A stretch of 9,804 nt of DNA from an uncultured Ruminococcus sp. GTDB taxonomy: Bacteria; Bacillota; Clostridia; Oscillospirales; Acutalibacteraceae. The first letter of the stretch is position 1. Each line of letters starts with the position of its first letter. Under the pieces are notes generated by a model, which worked only from the letters and a program-made list of their open reading frames with translations, searched no databases and was not told the DNA's origin. The stretch lies in NCBI GenBank assembly GCA_902772755.1, contig CACYCD010000081.1, forward strand, positions 1-9,804. Reading direction: 5' to 3'. A program made the translations under genes and the position numbers. Of this stretch, positions 1 through 5,739 are shown piece by piece.

Positions 1-341
1 GGGTCGATAATATTAGGAATGACCATCATACGGCTTGTGACCTCGGTCTGATACTCCTGCTCCAGCTTTTCAAGCTCGGCAAGACGTTCACCCTGTTCAG
101 TCACAAGCTTCTTCATTTCCTCGGCTTCTTCTCTTTTACCCTGAGCATAGAGAGCACCGATCTGCTTGCTGTACTTGTTTCTGTTTGCTCTCAGGGAATC
201 GGCTTCCTGCTTAGCAGCACGGGACTTTTTATCAAACTCTATTACCTCGTCAACCAGCGGAAGCTTGCTGTCCTGAAATTTATTTCTGATATTCTGCTTT
301 ACTGTTTCGGGATTCTCCCTCAAAAATTTTATGTCTATCAT
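1..341 (-). CDS. serS: Seryl-tRNA synthetase, N-terminal part (runs off the left edge)
   Basis: Seryl-tRNA synthetase charges tRNA-Ser with serine in the cytoplasm. Only the first 113 codons lie in the window. They begin MIDIKFLRENPETVKQNI, the usual SerRS opening. A long charged helical stretch follows (about residues 28-105, rich in K, E, Q and A), matching the antiparallel coiled-coil arm that grips the long variable arm of tRNA-Ser. The visible part ends at MMVIPNIIDP, which normally leads into the catalytic domain; that domain is outside the window. The ATG is one base past the parB TGA stop, and a GGAG Shine-Dalgarno lies inside the last parB codons, so translation is probably coupled. 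The gene appears to be the third member of the parA-parB transcript. Identification is secure from the N-terminus; catalytic motifs cannot be checked. Confidence 0.93.
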   Translation of the reverse strand, partial: MIDIKFLRENPETVKQNIRNKFQDSKLPLVDEVIEFDKKSRAAKQEADSLRANRNKYSKQIGALYAQGKREEAEEMKKLVTEQGERLAELEKLEQEYQTEVTSRMMVIPNIID

Positions 342-342
342 C

Positions 343-1197
343 TCAATACTCCTTGTTTTCCAATTTATTGGCAAGCTCCTGCAGATCCTCTTCGCTGTAA
401 AATTCCACAGTGAGTACTCCGCCCTCGCCTTTTTTTGAAACCGAAACCTTCCTGCCCAGATTTTCATTCAGGGCAAGCTCCACCTCTTTATAGAAGTTTG
501 GCAGAACAGGTTTTGGTTTTTCTTCCTTCGGAAGTGCTTTCAGCTGTTTTACCAGCTTTTCGGTCGCCCTTACCGAAAGGTCGTTGTCGATTATCATTTG
601 TGATGCTTTGAGCATCTGCTCCTCGCTTTCAAGTGAAAGCAGTGTTCTTGCGTGACCCTGCGACAGCTTCCCTGCACTCAGCATTTCAAGCACCTCGGGC
701 GGAAGGTTGAGCAGTCTTAATGAGTTTGCAACCGCACTTCTGCTCTTTCCGACACCCGACGAGACCTGCTCCTGAGTGAAGCCGTGCAGATCCATCAGTG
801 CTTTGTAGCCCTTCGCCTCTTCAACGGGGGTGAGGTTTTCTCTTTGAAGATTTTCTATCAGTGCAAGCTCCATAGCCTCACTGTCGCCCATCTCCTTGAT
901 GACAACGGGGACTTCCGTCAGCCCTGCCATACGTGCGGCACGGAAACGCCGTTCGCCTGCAACTATCTGATATCCTCCGTACATCAGCGGACGAACCAGC
1001 AACGGTTGCAGAACTCCGTGACGGGCTATGCTGTCGGCAAGCTCTGTCAAAGAGGCTTCGTCAAATTGTGTTCTGGGCTGGTCGGCATTTGGCTCTATCT
1101 CCGAAATTTTGAGGGTGATGGTGCTGTTGCTGTTTTCACTCTCGTTTTCCATAAAGATAGCGTCAAGTCCCTTGCCAAGACCTCCCTGCTTTGCCAT
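343..1197 (-). CDS. parB: Chromosome-partitioning protein ParB (Spo0J)
   Basis: ParB is a CTP-dependent DNA clamp that loads at parS, spreads, recruits SMC and acts with ParA to segregate origins. The 284-residue protein has the full family layout. The N-terminal LGKGLDAIF (7-15) is the ParA-ATPase-stimulating motif. The CTPase fold carries GVLQPLLVR (61-69), GERRFRA (81-87) and ENLQRE (115-120). A helix-turn-helix spans about 139-165, and the basic/charged C-terminus is the dimerisation region. At the four positions reported to separate ParB from Noc specificity it has R153, S159, N164 and G181. The Arg and Gly are the ParB-type residues, which fits the perfect parS sites in this window. It starts 5 bp after the parA stop with an AAGGA-type ribosome site, clearly in the parA operon. 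Length and motifs are normal. Confidence 0.96.
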   Translation of the reverse strand: MAKQGGLGKGLDAIFMENESENSNSTITLKISEIEPNADQPRTQFDEASLTELADSIARHGVLQPLLVRPLMYGGYQIVAGERRFRAARMAGLTEVPVVIKEMGDSEAMELALIENLQRENLTPVEEAKGYKALMDLHGFTQEQVSSGVGKSRSAVANSLRLLNLPPEVLEMLSAGKLSQGHARTLLSLESEEQMLKASQMIIDNDLSVRATEKLVKQLKALPKEEKPKPVLPNFYKEVELALNENLGRKVSVSKKGEGGVLTVEFYSEEDLQELANKLENKEY

Positions 1198-1202
1198 TCT
1201 AT

Positions 1203-1967
1203 CTATCCTTCTTTCCTTATTATCTCTGTTGCAAGGGCAAGGTATGCTTCCGTTCCCTTACAGCGTTTATCAAAATAATAGCACGGCATACCGAACGAAG
1301 GAGCTTCACTCAGGCGGACGCCACGGGGAACAACGGTGGCAAATACCTTTTTGGGAAAGAACTTTTTGACCTCGTTCGCCACCTGCTGAGTGAGATTCAG
1401 CCTGCCGTCATACATCGTGAGCAGTACACCCTCAATATCAAGGTGAGCGTTATACATTCTCTTGACCCTGCGTACCGTTGCCATAAGCTGGCTGAGTCCT
1501 TCAAGTGCGTAGTATTCGCATTGGATAGGAACAAGTATTGTGTCGGCAAAGGTGAGTGCGTTAGTAGTGATTATCCCCAGTGAGGGCGGACAGTCGATGA
1601 TTATGTAGTCATAATCCTGCTTTATGCCTATAACCGAATTTTTCAAAATAGCTTCTCTGTGCGGAGTGTTTGCGATCTCCAGCTCTGCACCTGCAAGATT
1701 TATGTTGCTGGGCAAAAGTGACAGCCCCTTGAACTCGGTTTTTATCAGACAGTCCTCAGCCTTGATCCCGTTTGTCAGTATGTCGTATGTGCTTTGTTTG
1801 ACGTTTCTCCTGTCAACTCCCAGACCGCTTGTTGAGTTGCCCTGGGGGTCGATATCTATCAGCAGTACATTTTTGTCGTACAAACCAAGCGAGGCTGCAA
1901 GGTTTACCGCCGTGGTGGTTTTTCCGACACCACCCTTTTGGTTTGCTACTGCAATTACTTTTGTCAT
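1203..1967 (-). CDS. parA: Chromosome-partitioning ATPase ParA (Soj)
   Basis: This is a deviant-Walker ATPase that binds nucleoid DNA non-specifically as an ATP dimer and is stimulated by ParB; Soj proteins also regulate DnaA. At 254 residues it is a typical small chromosomal Soj without an extra N-terminal DNA-binding domain. The deviant Walker A motif KGGVGKTT is at 11-18 with the signature lysine K11. Walker A' DIDPQGN is at 38-44 and Walker B IIIDCPPS at 122-129. The [13 protein letters not shown] stretch near residue 220 matches the conserved basic DNA-contact region of chromosomal ParA proteins. The ATG is preceded by AAAGGA with a 9-nt spacer. A promoter with a perfect -10 lies 32 bp upstream of the start, and a parS lies just beyond it. 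The gene leads the parA-parB-serS unit. Confidence 0.96.
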   Translation of the reverse strand: MTKVIAVANQKGGVGKTTTAVNLAASLGLYDKNVLLIDIDPQGNSTSGLGVDRRNVKQSTYDILTNGIKAEDCLIKTEFKGLSLLPSNINLAGAELEIANTPHREAILKNSVIGIKQDYDYIIIDCPPSLGIITTNALTFADTILVPIQCEYYALEGLSQLMATVRRVKRMYNAHLDIEGVLLTMYDGRLNLTQQVANEVKKFFPKKVFATVVPRGVRLSEAPSFGMPCYYFDKRCKGTEAYLALATEIIRKEG

Positions 1968-1998
1968 TCATTTCATTCCTTTTTCTTGTTTCTTATTT

Positions 1999-2027
1999 AT
2001 TATAAAGCATTCGGGTATAATAATCAA
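1999..2027 (-). promoter_or_regulatory. Candidate sigma-A promoter for parA-parB-serS
   Basis: On the minus strand, TTGATT (2022-2027, 4 of 6 matches to the -35 consensus) and TATAAT (1999-2004, perfect -10) are separated by exactly 17 bp. The element lies in an AT-rich gap, 31 bp before the parA ATG and 31 bp past the parS palindrome. It is the best promoter match in the window. ParB bound and spread from the adjacent parS could repress it, but that is inference. Confidence 0.75.
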
Positions 2028-2056
2028 TATCTTTTCTTTATTTTTTGCTGTAAGCT

Positions 2057-2076
2057 ATTGTTTCACGTGAAACAAT
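2057..2076. promoter_or_regulatory. parS centromere site, intergenic, within a 20-bp palindrome
   Basis: Positions 2059-2074 read TGTTTCACGTGAAACA, the exact 16-bp chromosomal parS consensus bound by ParB/Spo0J. The perfect palindrome extends two bases on each side, to ATTGTTTCACGTGAAACAAT. It lies between the ParB-like paralog and parA, outside any gene, 2 bp from a strong hairpin and 30 bp upstream of the parA -35 box. Both the sequence and the position beside parAB support it. Confidence 0.96.
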
Positions 2077-2078
2077 GC

Positions 2079-2112
2079 CAAAAGGTCACACACCGAAGTG
2101 TATGACCTTTTG
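2079..2112 (-). terminator. Terminator-like hairpin with cUUCGg loop downstream of the ParB-like gene
   Basis: In minus-strand RNA, left arm 2112-2098 pairs with right arm 2093-2079 over 15 base pairs, including one G-U wobble. The loop is a C(UUCG)G tetraloop, one of the most stable RNA loops. The wobble and the UUCG loop exist only in the minus-strand transcript, which sets the direction. The arms end in AAAA/UUUU, but no long U-tract follows, so this is a good stem with an unorthodox tail. It probably ends or shields transcripts from the ParB-like gene before parS and the parA promoter. Confidence 0.65.
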
Positions 2113-2150
2113 ACAAGGGGTTCAGATAAGGAAATGGGTATGAGTGGATC

Positions 2151-2169
2151 GGAGGGGATTGCCCCCTCC
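2151..2169 (-). other. GC-rich hairpin just after the ParB-like gene stop
   Basis: GGAGGGG (2151-2157) and CCCCTCC (2163-2169) form a perfect 7-bp GC-rich stem with a 5-nt loop, starting 15 bp past the stop codon. No U-run follows on either strand, so it is not a standard intrinsic terminator. It may protect the 3' end of the transcript or act together with the hairpin at 2079-2112. The 2113-2150 stretch between them shows nothing recognisable. Confidence 0.45.
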
Positions 2170-2184
2170 TAAGGAGAAAGCATT

Positions 2185-3012
2185 TTAAATAGCCTTGTCC
2201 ACAATGCGGACCTTGCTCTTGGGGATCTTCACCGTGTATTCTATGTAGTCTGCTGTTTCCTGACGATGGCTCTCGGCATCTATGCCACAGGCACGCATGG
2301 TATCTACTGCACGGCTGATGGTGTTTACAAATATCCTGACATCGGTAACAACGAGCTTCGGCTCTTTATTTCGCTTCTGTCCGTGTTTTCCCGTTTGTGT
2401 CAGCTCGGTGATATAATGCTCCGACTCCTTGATCCCCGATTCCTCGGCTATGATATATGACAGGGCGGATTTTCTCAGATCCTCGTTGCTGATTTTCAGG
2501 AGTGCCCTTGCATGGCATTCAGTAAGTCCTGCCTGAGTTATCCAGTCCTGTTCTTCAAGTGATAGTCTTAACAGGCGGAGCTTATCGGCTGCGTAGGTCA
2601 GGCTTACGCCTAACTCACGTGCCGCTTCATCCTGTGAAAATCCGAATTTTTTGATAAGTCGGCTTATGCACTTAGCCTCCTCAAAAAATCCAAGGTAGGT
2701 ACGCTGTAAATTTTCTGTCAAAGCGAGGACTGCACAGTCTTTGTCGGAGCATTTTATCACGATGCAGGGAATTTTCTTATAGCCTGCCATTACACTTGCA
2801 CGCAGTCTGCGTTCCCCTGCTATCAATTCAAATTCACCGTTTTTGGCTCTGCGGACTGTCAAGGGTTGAAGCAGTCCGTATTTTGCAATTGACTGAGAGA
2901 GGCTTATCAGCTGTTGTTCGTCAAAGCTTCTTCTCGGGCGGGTCTTGTATGGTCTGATCTTTATTGCAGGAATATATACTACTTTGGTTTCTTTGTTGGG
3001 CAGTATCCTCAT
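2185..3012 (-). CDS. Noc-position ParB-family CTPase paralog
   Basis: This second ParB-family protein sits between rsmG and parA, where Bacillus carries the nucleoid-occlusion gene noc. From the preferred start it has 275 residues. It keeps the CTP-binding motifs GLLQPLTVR (46-54), GERRLRA (66-72) and ENLQRT (100-105). A helix-turn-helix covers about 124-150, and residues 210-275 form a C-terminal region that may dimerise. It lacks the LGKGL ParA-stimulating motif, and I see no clear amphipathic membrane-targeting helix as in Bacillus Noc: it starts MRILPNKETKVV and reaches the ParB fold within about 15 residues. At the four ParB/Noc specificity positions it has L138, K144, R149 and C166, a mixed set. 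I chose the ATG at 3012 because the AAAGGA ribosome site abuts the upstream ATG at 3021 but is 9 nt from 3012. The family is certain; the noc function is only inferred from position. Confidence 0.88.
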   Translation of the reverse strand: MRILPNKETKVVYIPAIKIRPYKTRPRRSFDEQQLISLSQSIAKYGLLQPLTVRRAKNGEFELIAGERRLRASVMAGYKKIPCIVIKCSDKDCAVLALTENLQRTYLGFFEEAKCISRLIKKFGFSQDEAARELGVSLTYAADKLRLLRLSLEEQDWITQAGLTECHARALLKISNEDLRKSALSYIIAEESGIKESEHYITELTQTGKHGQKRNKEPKLVVTDVRIFVNTISRAVDTMRACGIDAESHRQETADYIEYTVKIPKSKVRIVDKAI

Positions 3013-3021
3013 TCGTATCAT

Positions 3022-3027
3022 TCCTTT
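3022..3027 (-). promoter_or_regulatory. Ribosome binding site that decides the ParB-like gene start
   Basis: AAAGGA on the minus strand ends immediately before the ATG at 3021, leaving no spacer, but is 9 nt from the in-frame ATG at 3012. This favours the downstream start and removes three residues (MIR) from the longest reading frame. Confidence 0.65.
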
Positions 3028-3047
3028 GTTTTCCCTGTGACTATATG

Positions 3048-3077
3048 ATACTACTTTTATGCCGAATATCCTGTCAA
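3048..3077 (-). promoter_or_regulatory. Candidate proximal promoter of the ParB-like gene
   Basis: On the minus strand a perfect -35 TTGACA (3072-3077) is followed after 18 bp by TAGTAT (3048-3053, 4 of 6). It lies downstream of the rsmG terminator and 35 bp before the preferred start codon. A gene that follows a strong terminator needs its own promoter, which supports the call. The -10 box is mediocre. Confidence 0.5.
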
Positions 3078-3092
3078 ACCGTGTAAGAATAT

Positions 3093-3120
3093 TTTATAAT
3101 GTTTTGCCGCTTATTGAAAA
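3093..3120 (-). promoter_or_regulatory. Candidate distal promoter of the ParB-like gene
   Basis: On the minus strand TTTTCA (3115-3120, 4 of 6) and TATAAA (3093-3098, 5 of 6) are 16 bp apart. The -35 box lies in the loop of the inverted repeat at 3102-3135. It is an alternative to, or in tandem with, the proximal promoter; sequence alone cannot decide which is used. Confidence 0.35.
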
Positions 3121-3135
3121 AAGCTGTCGGCAAAA
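3102..3135. repeat. Inverted repeat overlapping the rsmG terminator tail
   Basis: TTTTGCCG (3102-3109) and CGGCAAAA (3128-3135) are perfect 8-bp inverted repeats with an 18-nt spacer. The spacer can form a further GCTT/AAGC pairing if the outer stem shortens to 7 bp. The right arm coincides with the U-tract of the rsmG terminator, and the spacer holds the -35 box of the candidate distal promoter. Confidence 0.5.
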
Positions 3136-3163
3136 AAGAGGAGATACGACGTGTACCTCCTCT
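3132..3163 (-). terminator. Intrinsic terminator after rsmG
   Basis: In minus-strand RNA, AGAGGAG (3163-3157) pairs with CTCCUCU (3143-3137). A mismatch and a further 3-bp stem lie inside, and the hairpin is followed directly by a run of U (3136-3132). It begins 5 bp past the rsmG stop codon. Stem plus U-tract make this a textbook Rho-independent terminator, closing the mnmE-mnmG-rsmG unit. Confidence 0.88.
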
Positions 3164-3168
3164 GATTA

Positions 3169-3873
3169 TTATAACGGTGAATTTTTTATTTTTGCACCCT
3201 GACGGGGATACTGCTTTGGGGTGGAGCGGAGTTTTCTTATTTCTATTATAACTCTCTCGTCACCGTTCGGCAGTGTGAACTCACTGATATTTTTCAGTTT
3301 TCCTCCAAGGAGGTTTACGGCGGTCAGAGCGTTTTCATACTCCGATCTGCCGTTTTTGCCCTTCATAGCGATAAACGACCCGCCCGTTTTTACGTAGGGC
3401 ATACAGTACTCGCAGAGGGTGTTCATATTTGCGACCGCTCTTGAAACCGCAAAATCAAAGCTGTCACGCAGAGCCGTATCTCTGCCACCGTCCTCGGCAC
3501 GCCTGTGTATAAGCTCCGCATCAATGTCAAGCTGTGTGCAGACCTCACGGAGGAAGCCCAGCCGTTTGTTCAGGCTGTCAAGCAGAGTGAGCCGTATGTC
3601 GGGGCGAATTATCCGTATAGGAACGGAGGGGAAGCCTGCACCCGTGCCTACATCTATCACCGATGAATTTTTCGGGAGGTCTGCATACATAAGCAGAGTG
3701 GCACTGTCATAAAAGTGCTTTAGTGCGACCTCCTGCGGATCGGTGATAGCCGTGAGATTCATCTTTTCGTTCCACTCGATCAGCAGCTCGAAATATCTCT
3801 GAAACTGATTTTTCTGAATATCGGTAAGCAAGATATTTTTTTCTTGAAGCAGGTCAGTCAGTGTGTTTATCAT
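3169..3873 (-). CDS. rsmG: 16S rRNA (guanine-N7) methyltransferase RsmG
   Basis: RsmG (GidB) uses S-adenosylmethionine to make m7G at position 527 (E. coli numbering) of 16S rRNA; its loss gives low-level streptomycin resistance in several bacteria. From the preferred start it has 234 residues. The SAM-binding motif VIDVGTGAGFPSVPI is at 72-86, with the acidic ribose-contacting D99 after the next strand. SRAVA at 143-147 and MKGK at 169-172 are typical of the family. The start at 3873 lies 2 bp past the mnmG stop and has a GAGAGG ribosome site at a 6-nt spacing. The longer in-frame ATG at 3891 lies inside mnmG with no ribosome site and would only add MAERLI. The gene is the last of the mnmE-mnmG-rsmG unit. 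The C-terminal tail after the fold is short and basic. Confidence 0.95.
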   Translation of the reverse strand: MINTLTDLLQEKNILLTDIQKNQFQRYFELLIEWNEKMNLTAITDPQEVALKHFYDSATLLMYADLPKNSSVIDVGTGAGFPSVPIRIIRPDIRLTLLDSLNKRLGFLREVCTQLDIDAELIHRRAEDGGRDTALRDSFDFAVSRAVANMNTLCEYCMPYVKTGGSFIAMKGKNGRSEYENALTAVNLLGGKLKNISEFTLPNGDERVIIEIRKLRSTPKQYPRQGAKIKNSPL

Positions 3874-3875
3874 AA

Positions 3876-5738
3876 TCAACCTCTCAGCCATATCAGCAGT
3901 ACGGAGATGTCGGCAGGGGAAACTCCGCTTATCCTCGATGCCTGACCTATGTTCTGCGGACGAACCTTGTTCAGTTTTTCCTGTGCTTCAAGCCTCAGCC
4001 CCGATATCTGCGTGTAGTCTATCTCGTGCGGTAGGAGCTTCTTCTCCAGCTTTCGCATACGCTCCACCTGTTCAAGCTGTTTTTGGATATAGCCCTCGTA
4101 CTTTATCTCTATTTCCACCTGCTCAAAGATATTGCTGTCGAGCTTAGGTCTGTCGGCGTCCAGCTTTTCCAGGCACTTGTAGTCGATCTGCGGACGCTTC
4201 AAAAGATCTATCATACGAACGCCCGTGGTGACGGGAGATGTTTCACGTGAAACAAGTATCTCGTTAAGCTCATCTGTGGGAGAAAATACCTTGGAGCGGA
4301 TCCGCTTGTACTCCTCATTTTTGAGCTGTAATTTTTTATTGAAGCGTTCCCATCTGCTGTCGGAGATAAGCCCCAGCTCTCTGCCGAGCGGAGTCAGTCT
4401 TACATCTGCATTATCCTGACGAAGGATAAGCCTGTATTCGCTTCTTGACGTCATCATACGGTAGGGGTCGCTGACACCCTTTGTAACAAGGTCGTCAATC
4501 AGAGTGCCAATGTAGGAGGAAGCCCTGTCGAGGATAAACGGCTCTCTGCCCTTGATTTTAAGAGCTGCATTTATGCCGGCTATAAGCCCCTGTGCGGCGG
4601 CTTCTTCATAGCCGCTGCTTCCGTTGAACTGCCCTGCTCCGTACAAGCCGGCGAAGTCCCTGAATTCGAGTGTGCTGTCCATCTGAACAGGGTCAACGCA
4701 GTCATATTCAATAGCATAGGCAGGTCGCATTATCTCAACATTTTCAAGACCCTTGATGCTCTTGTAAAACTGTATCTGCACCTCTTCGGGGAGGGACGAG
4801 CTCATTCCCTGCAAATACATCTCCTCTGTATTCAGTCCGCACGGCTCAATAAAGAGCTGATGTCTTTCCTTCGCCGCAAAGCGGACTATCTTATCCTCAA
4901 TGCTGGGGCAGTATCTCGGGCCTATGCCGTCTATCTTGCCGGCGTAGAGGGGGCTTCTGTGAATATTGTCAAGGATAATCTTTTTGGTGTTTTCATTTGT
5001 CCAGCTTATGTGGCAGACTACCTTGTTGTCCCCCATATTCTCGGTGTCATAGCTGAACGGCACGGGCGGTTCGTCACCTTCCTGCACCTCCAGCTCCGTA
5101 AAATCTATAGAGCTTCTAAGCACACGGGCAGGCGTGCCTGTCTTGAATCTGCGGAGTGACAGCCCAAGTTTTTTAAGGCTCTCACCCAAACAGCGAGCCG
5201 GAAAGATGCCATCGGGACCGCTCTCGTAAGAAACCTCACCCACATATATCCTTCCGCCGAGATAAGTTCCTGTGGCAATGACCACAGCCTTCGCCCTGAA
5301 CAGTGCGTCCATACCCGTGGTGAGCAGCCATTCTCCGCTGTCGCCTCTTTCGAGCTTGGTAATTTCAGCCTGTCTTAAAATCAGGTTTTCCTGAAGCTCC
5401 AGCTTGTGCTTCATAGTGTCTGCATAACGCCGTCTGTCTATCTGAGCTCTGAGTGAGTGAACTGCCGGACCCTTGCCTCGGTTCAGCATTCTGCTCTGCA
5501 AGAAGCACTCGTCAGCTGTTCTTCCCATCTCACCGCCGAGGGCGTCTATCTCTCTGACAAGATGGCCCTTGGCTGTACCGCCTATCGAGGGATTGCAGGG
5601 GCAGTTACCCACCGCATCATTATTTATGGTAAAAATTATGGTCCTACAGCCCAGTCTTGCGGAAGCGAGGGCTGCTTCTATTCCTGCGTGTCCTGCACCG
5701 ATAACGGCAACATCATAATTTCCTGCATTATAACTCAT
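3876..5738 (-). CDS. mnmG: tRNA uridine-34 modification enzyme MnmG (GidA)
   Basis: MnmG is an FAD enzyme that works with the GTPase MnmE to install the carboxymethylaminomethyl group at C5 of wobble U34 in tRNAs. From the preferred ATG it has 620 residues, close to the usual 620-630. The Rossmann FAD motif GAGHAG is at 14-19. The two family cysteines are present: C48 in CNPSIGG and C277 in RYCPSIEDK. The C-terminal helical domain that binds MnmE and tRNA follows. The ATG at 5738 is 1 bp past the mnmE TGA, so it should be translationally coupled; the ribosome site itself is weak. A GTG at 5753 could extend it by five residues but lies inside mnmE. A perfect parS site occupies codons 495-500 and spells VSRET with flanking bases. 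Identification is certain. Confidence 0.97.
   Translation of the reverse strand: MSYNAGNYDVAVIGAGHAGIEAALASARLGCRTIIFTINNDAVGNCPCNPSIGGTAKGHLVREIDALGGEMGRTADECFLQSRMLNRGKGPAVHSLRAQIDRRRYADTMKHKLELQENLILRQAEITKLERGDSGEWLLTTGMDALFRAKAVVIATGTYLGGRIYVGEVSYESGPDGIFPARCLGESLKKLGLSLRRFKTGTPARVLRSSIDFTELEVQEGDEPPVPFSYDTENMGDNKVVCHISWTNENTKKIILDNIHRSPLYAGKIDGIGPRYCPSIEDKIVRFAAKERHQLFIEPCGLNTEEMYLQGMSSSLPEEVQIQFYKSIKGLENVEIMRPAYAIEYDCVDPVQMDSTLEFRDFAGLYGAGQFNGSSGYEEAAAQGLIAGINAALKIKGREPFILDRASSYIGTLIDDLVTKGVSDPYRMMTSRSEYRLILRQDNADVRLTPLGRELGLISDSRWERFNKKLQLKNEEYKRIRSKVFSPTDELNEILVSRETSPVTTGVRMIDLLKRPQIDYKCLEKLDADRPKLDSNIFEQVEIEIKYEGYIQKQLEQVERMRKLEKKLLPHEIDYTQISGLRLEAQEKLNKVRPQNIGQASRISGVSPADISVLLIWLRG
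3880..3885 (-). promoter_or_regulatory. Ribosome binding site that decides the rsmG start
   Basis: GAGAGG on the minus strand overlaps the last codons of mnmG and is 6 nt from the ATG at 3873. No comparable site precedes the ATG at 3891. It implies translation coupled to mnmG termination. Confidence 0.7.
4239..4254. promoter_or_regulatory. parS centromere site inside mnmG
   Basis: TGTTTCACGTGAAACA is a perfect 16-bp match to the parS consensus. On the minus strand it reads as T, GTT, TCA, CGT, GAA, ACA in the mnmG frame, encoding V496-S497-R498-E499-T500. It lies about 2.2 kb from the intergenic parS. The match is full length and a chance occurrence of 16 exact bases is very unlikely, so it should be a working ParB site. 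Confidence 0.95.
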
Positions 5739-5739
5739 A

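Noticed and set aside
784..1278. Long plus-strand open frames opposite parB, parA, mnmG, mnmE and others
   Set aside because: Each lies fully antisense to a gene with clear family motifs. They have no good ribosome site and no recognisable domain, as expected of frames opposite codon-biased genes.
2112..2184. Possible small gene in the gap after the ParB-like gene
   Set aside because: Minus-strand ATG codons there run into stops within a few codons, and the stretch is dominated by a GC-rich hairpin.
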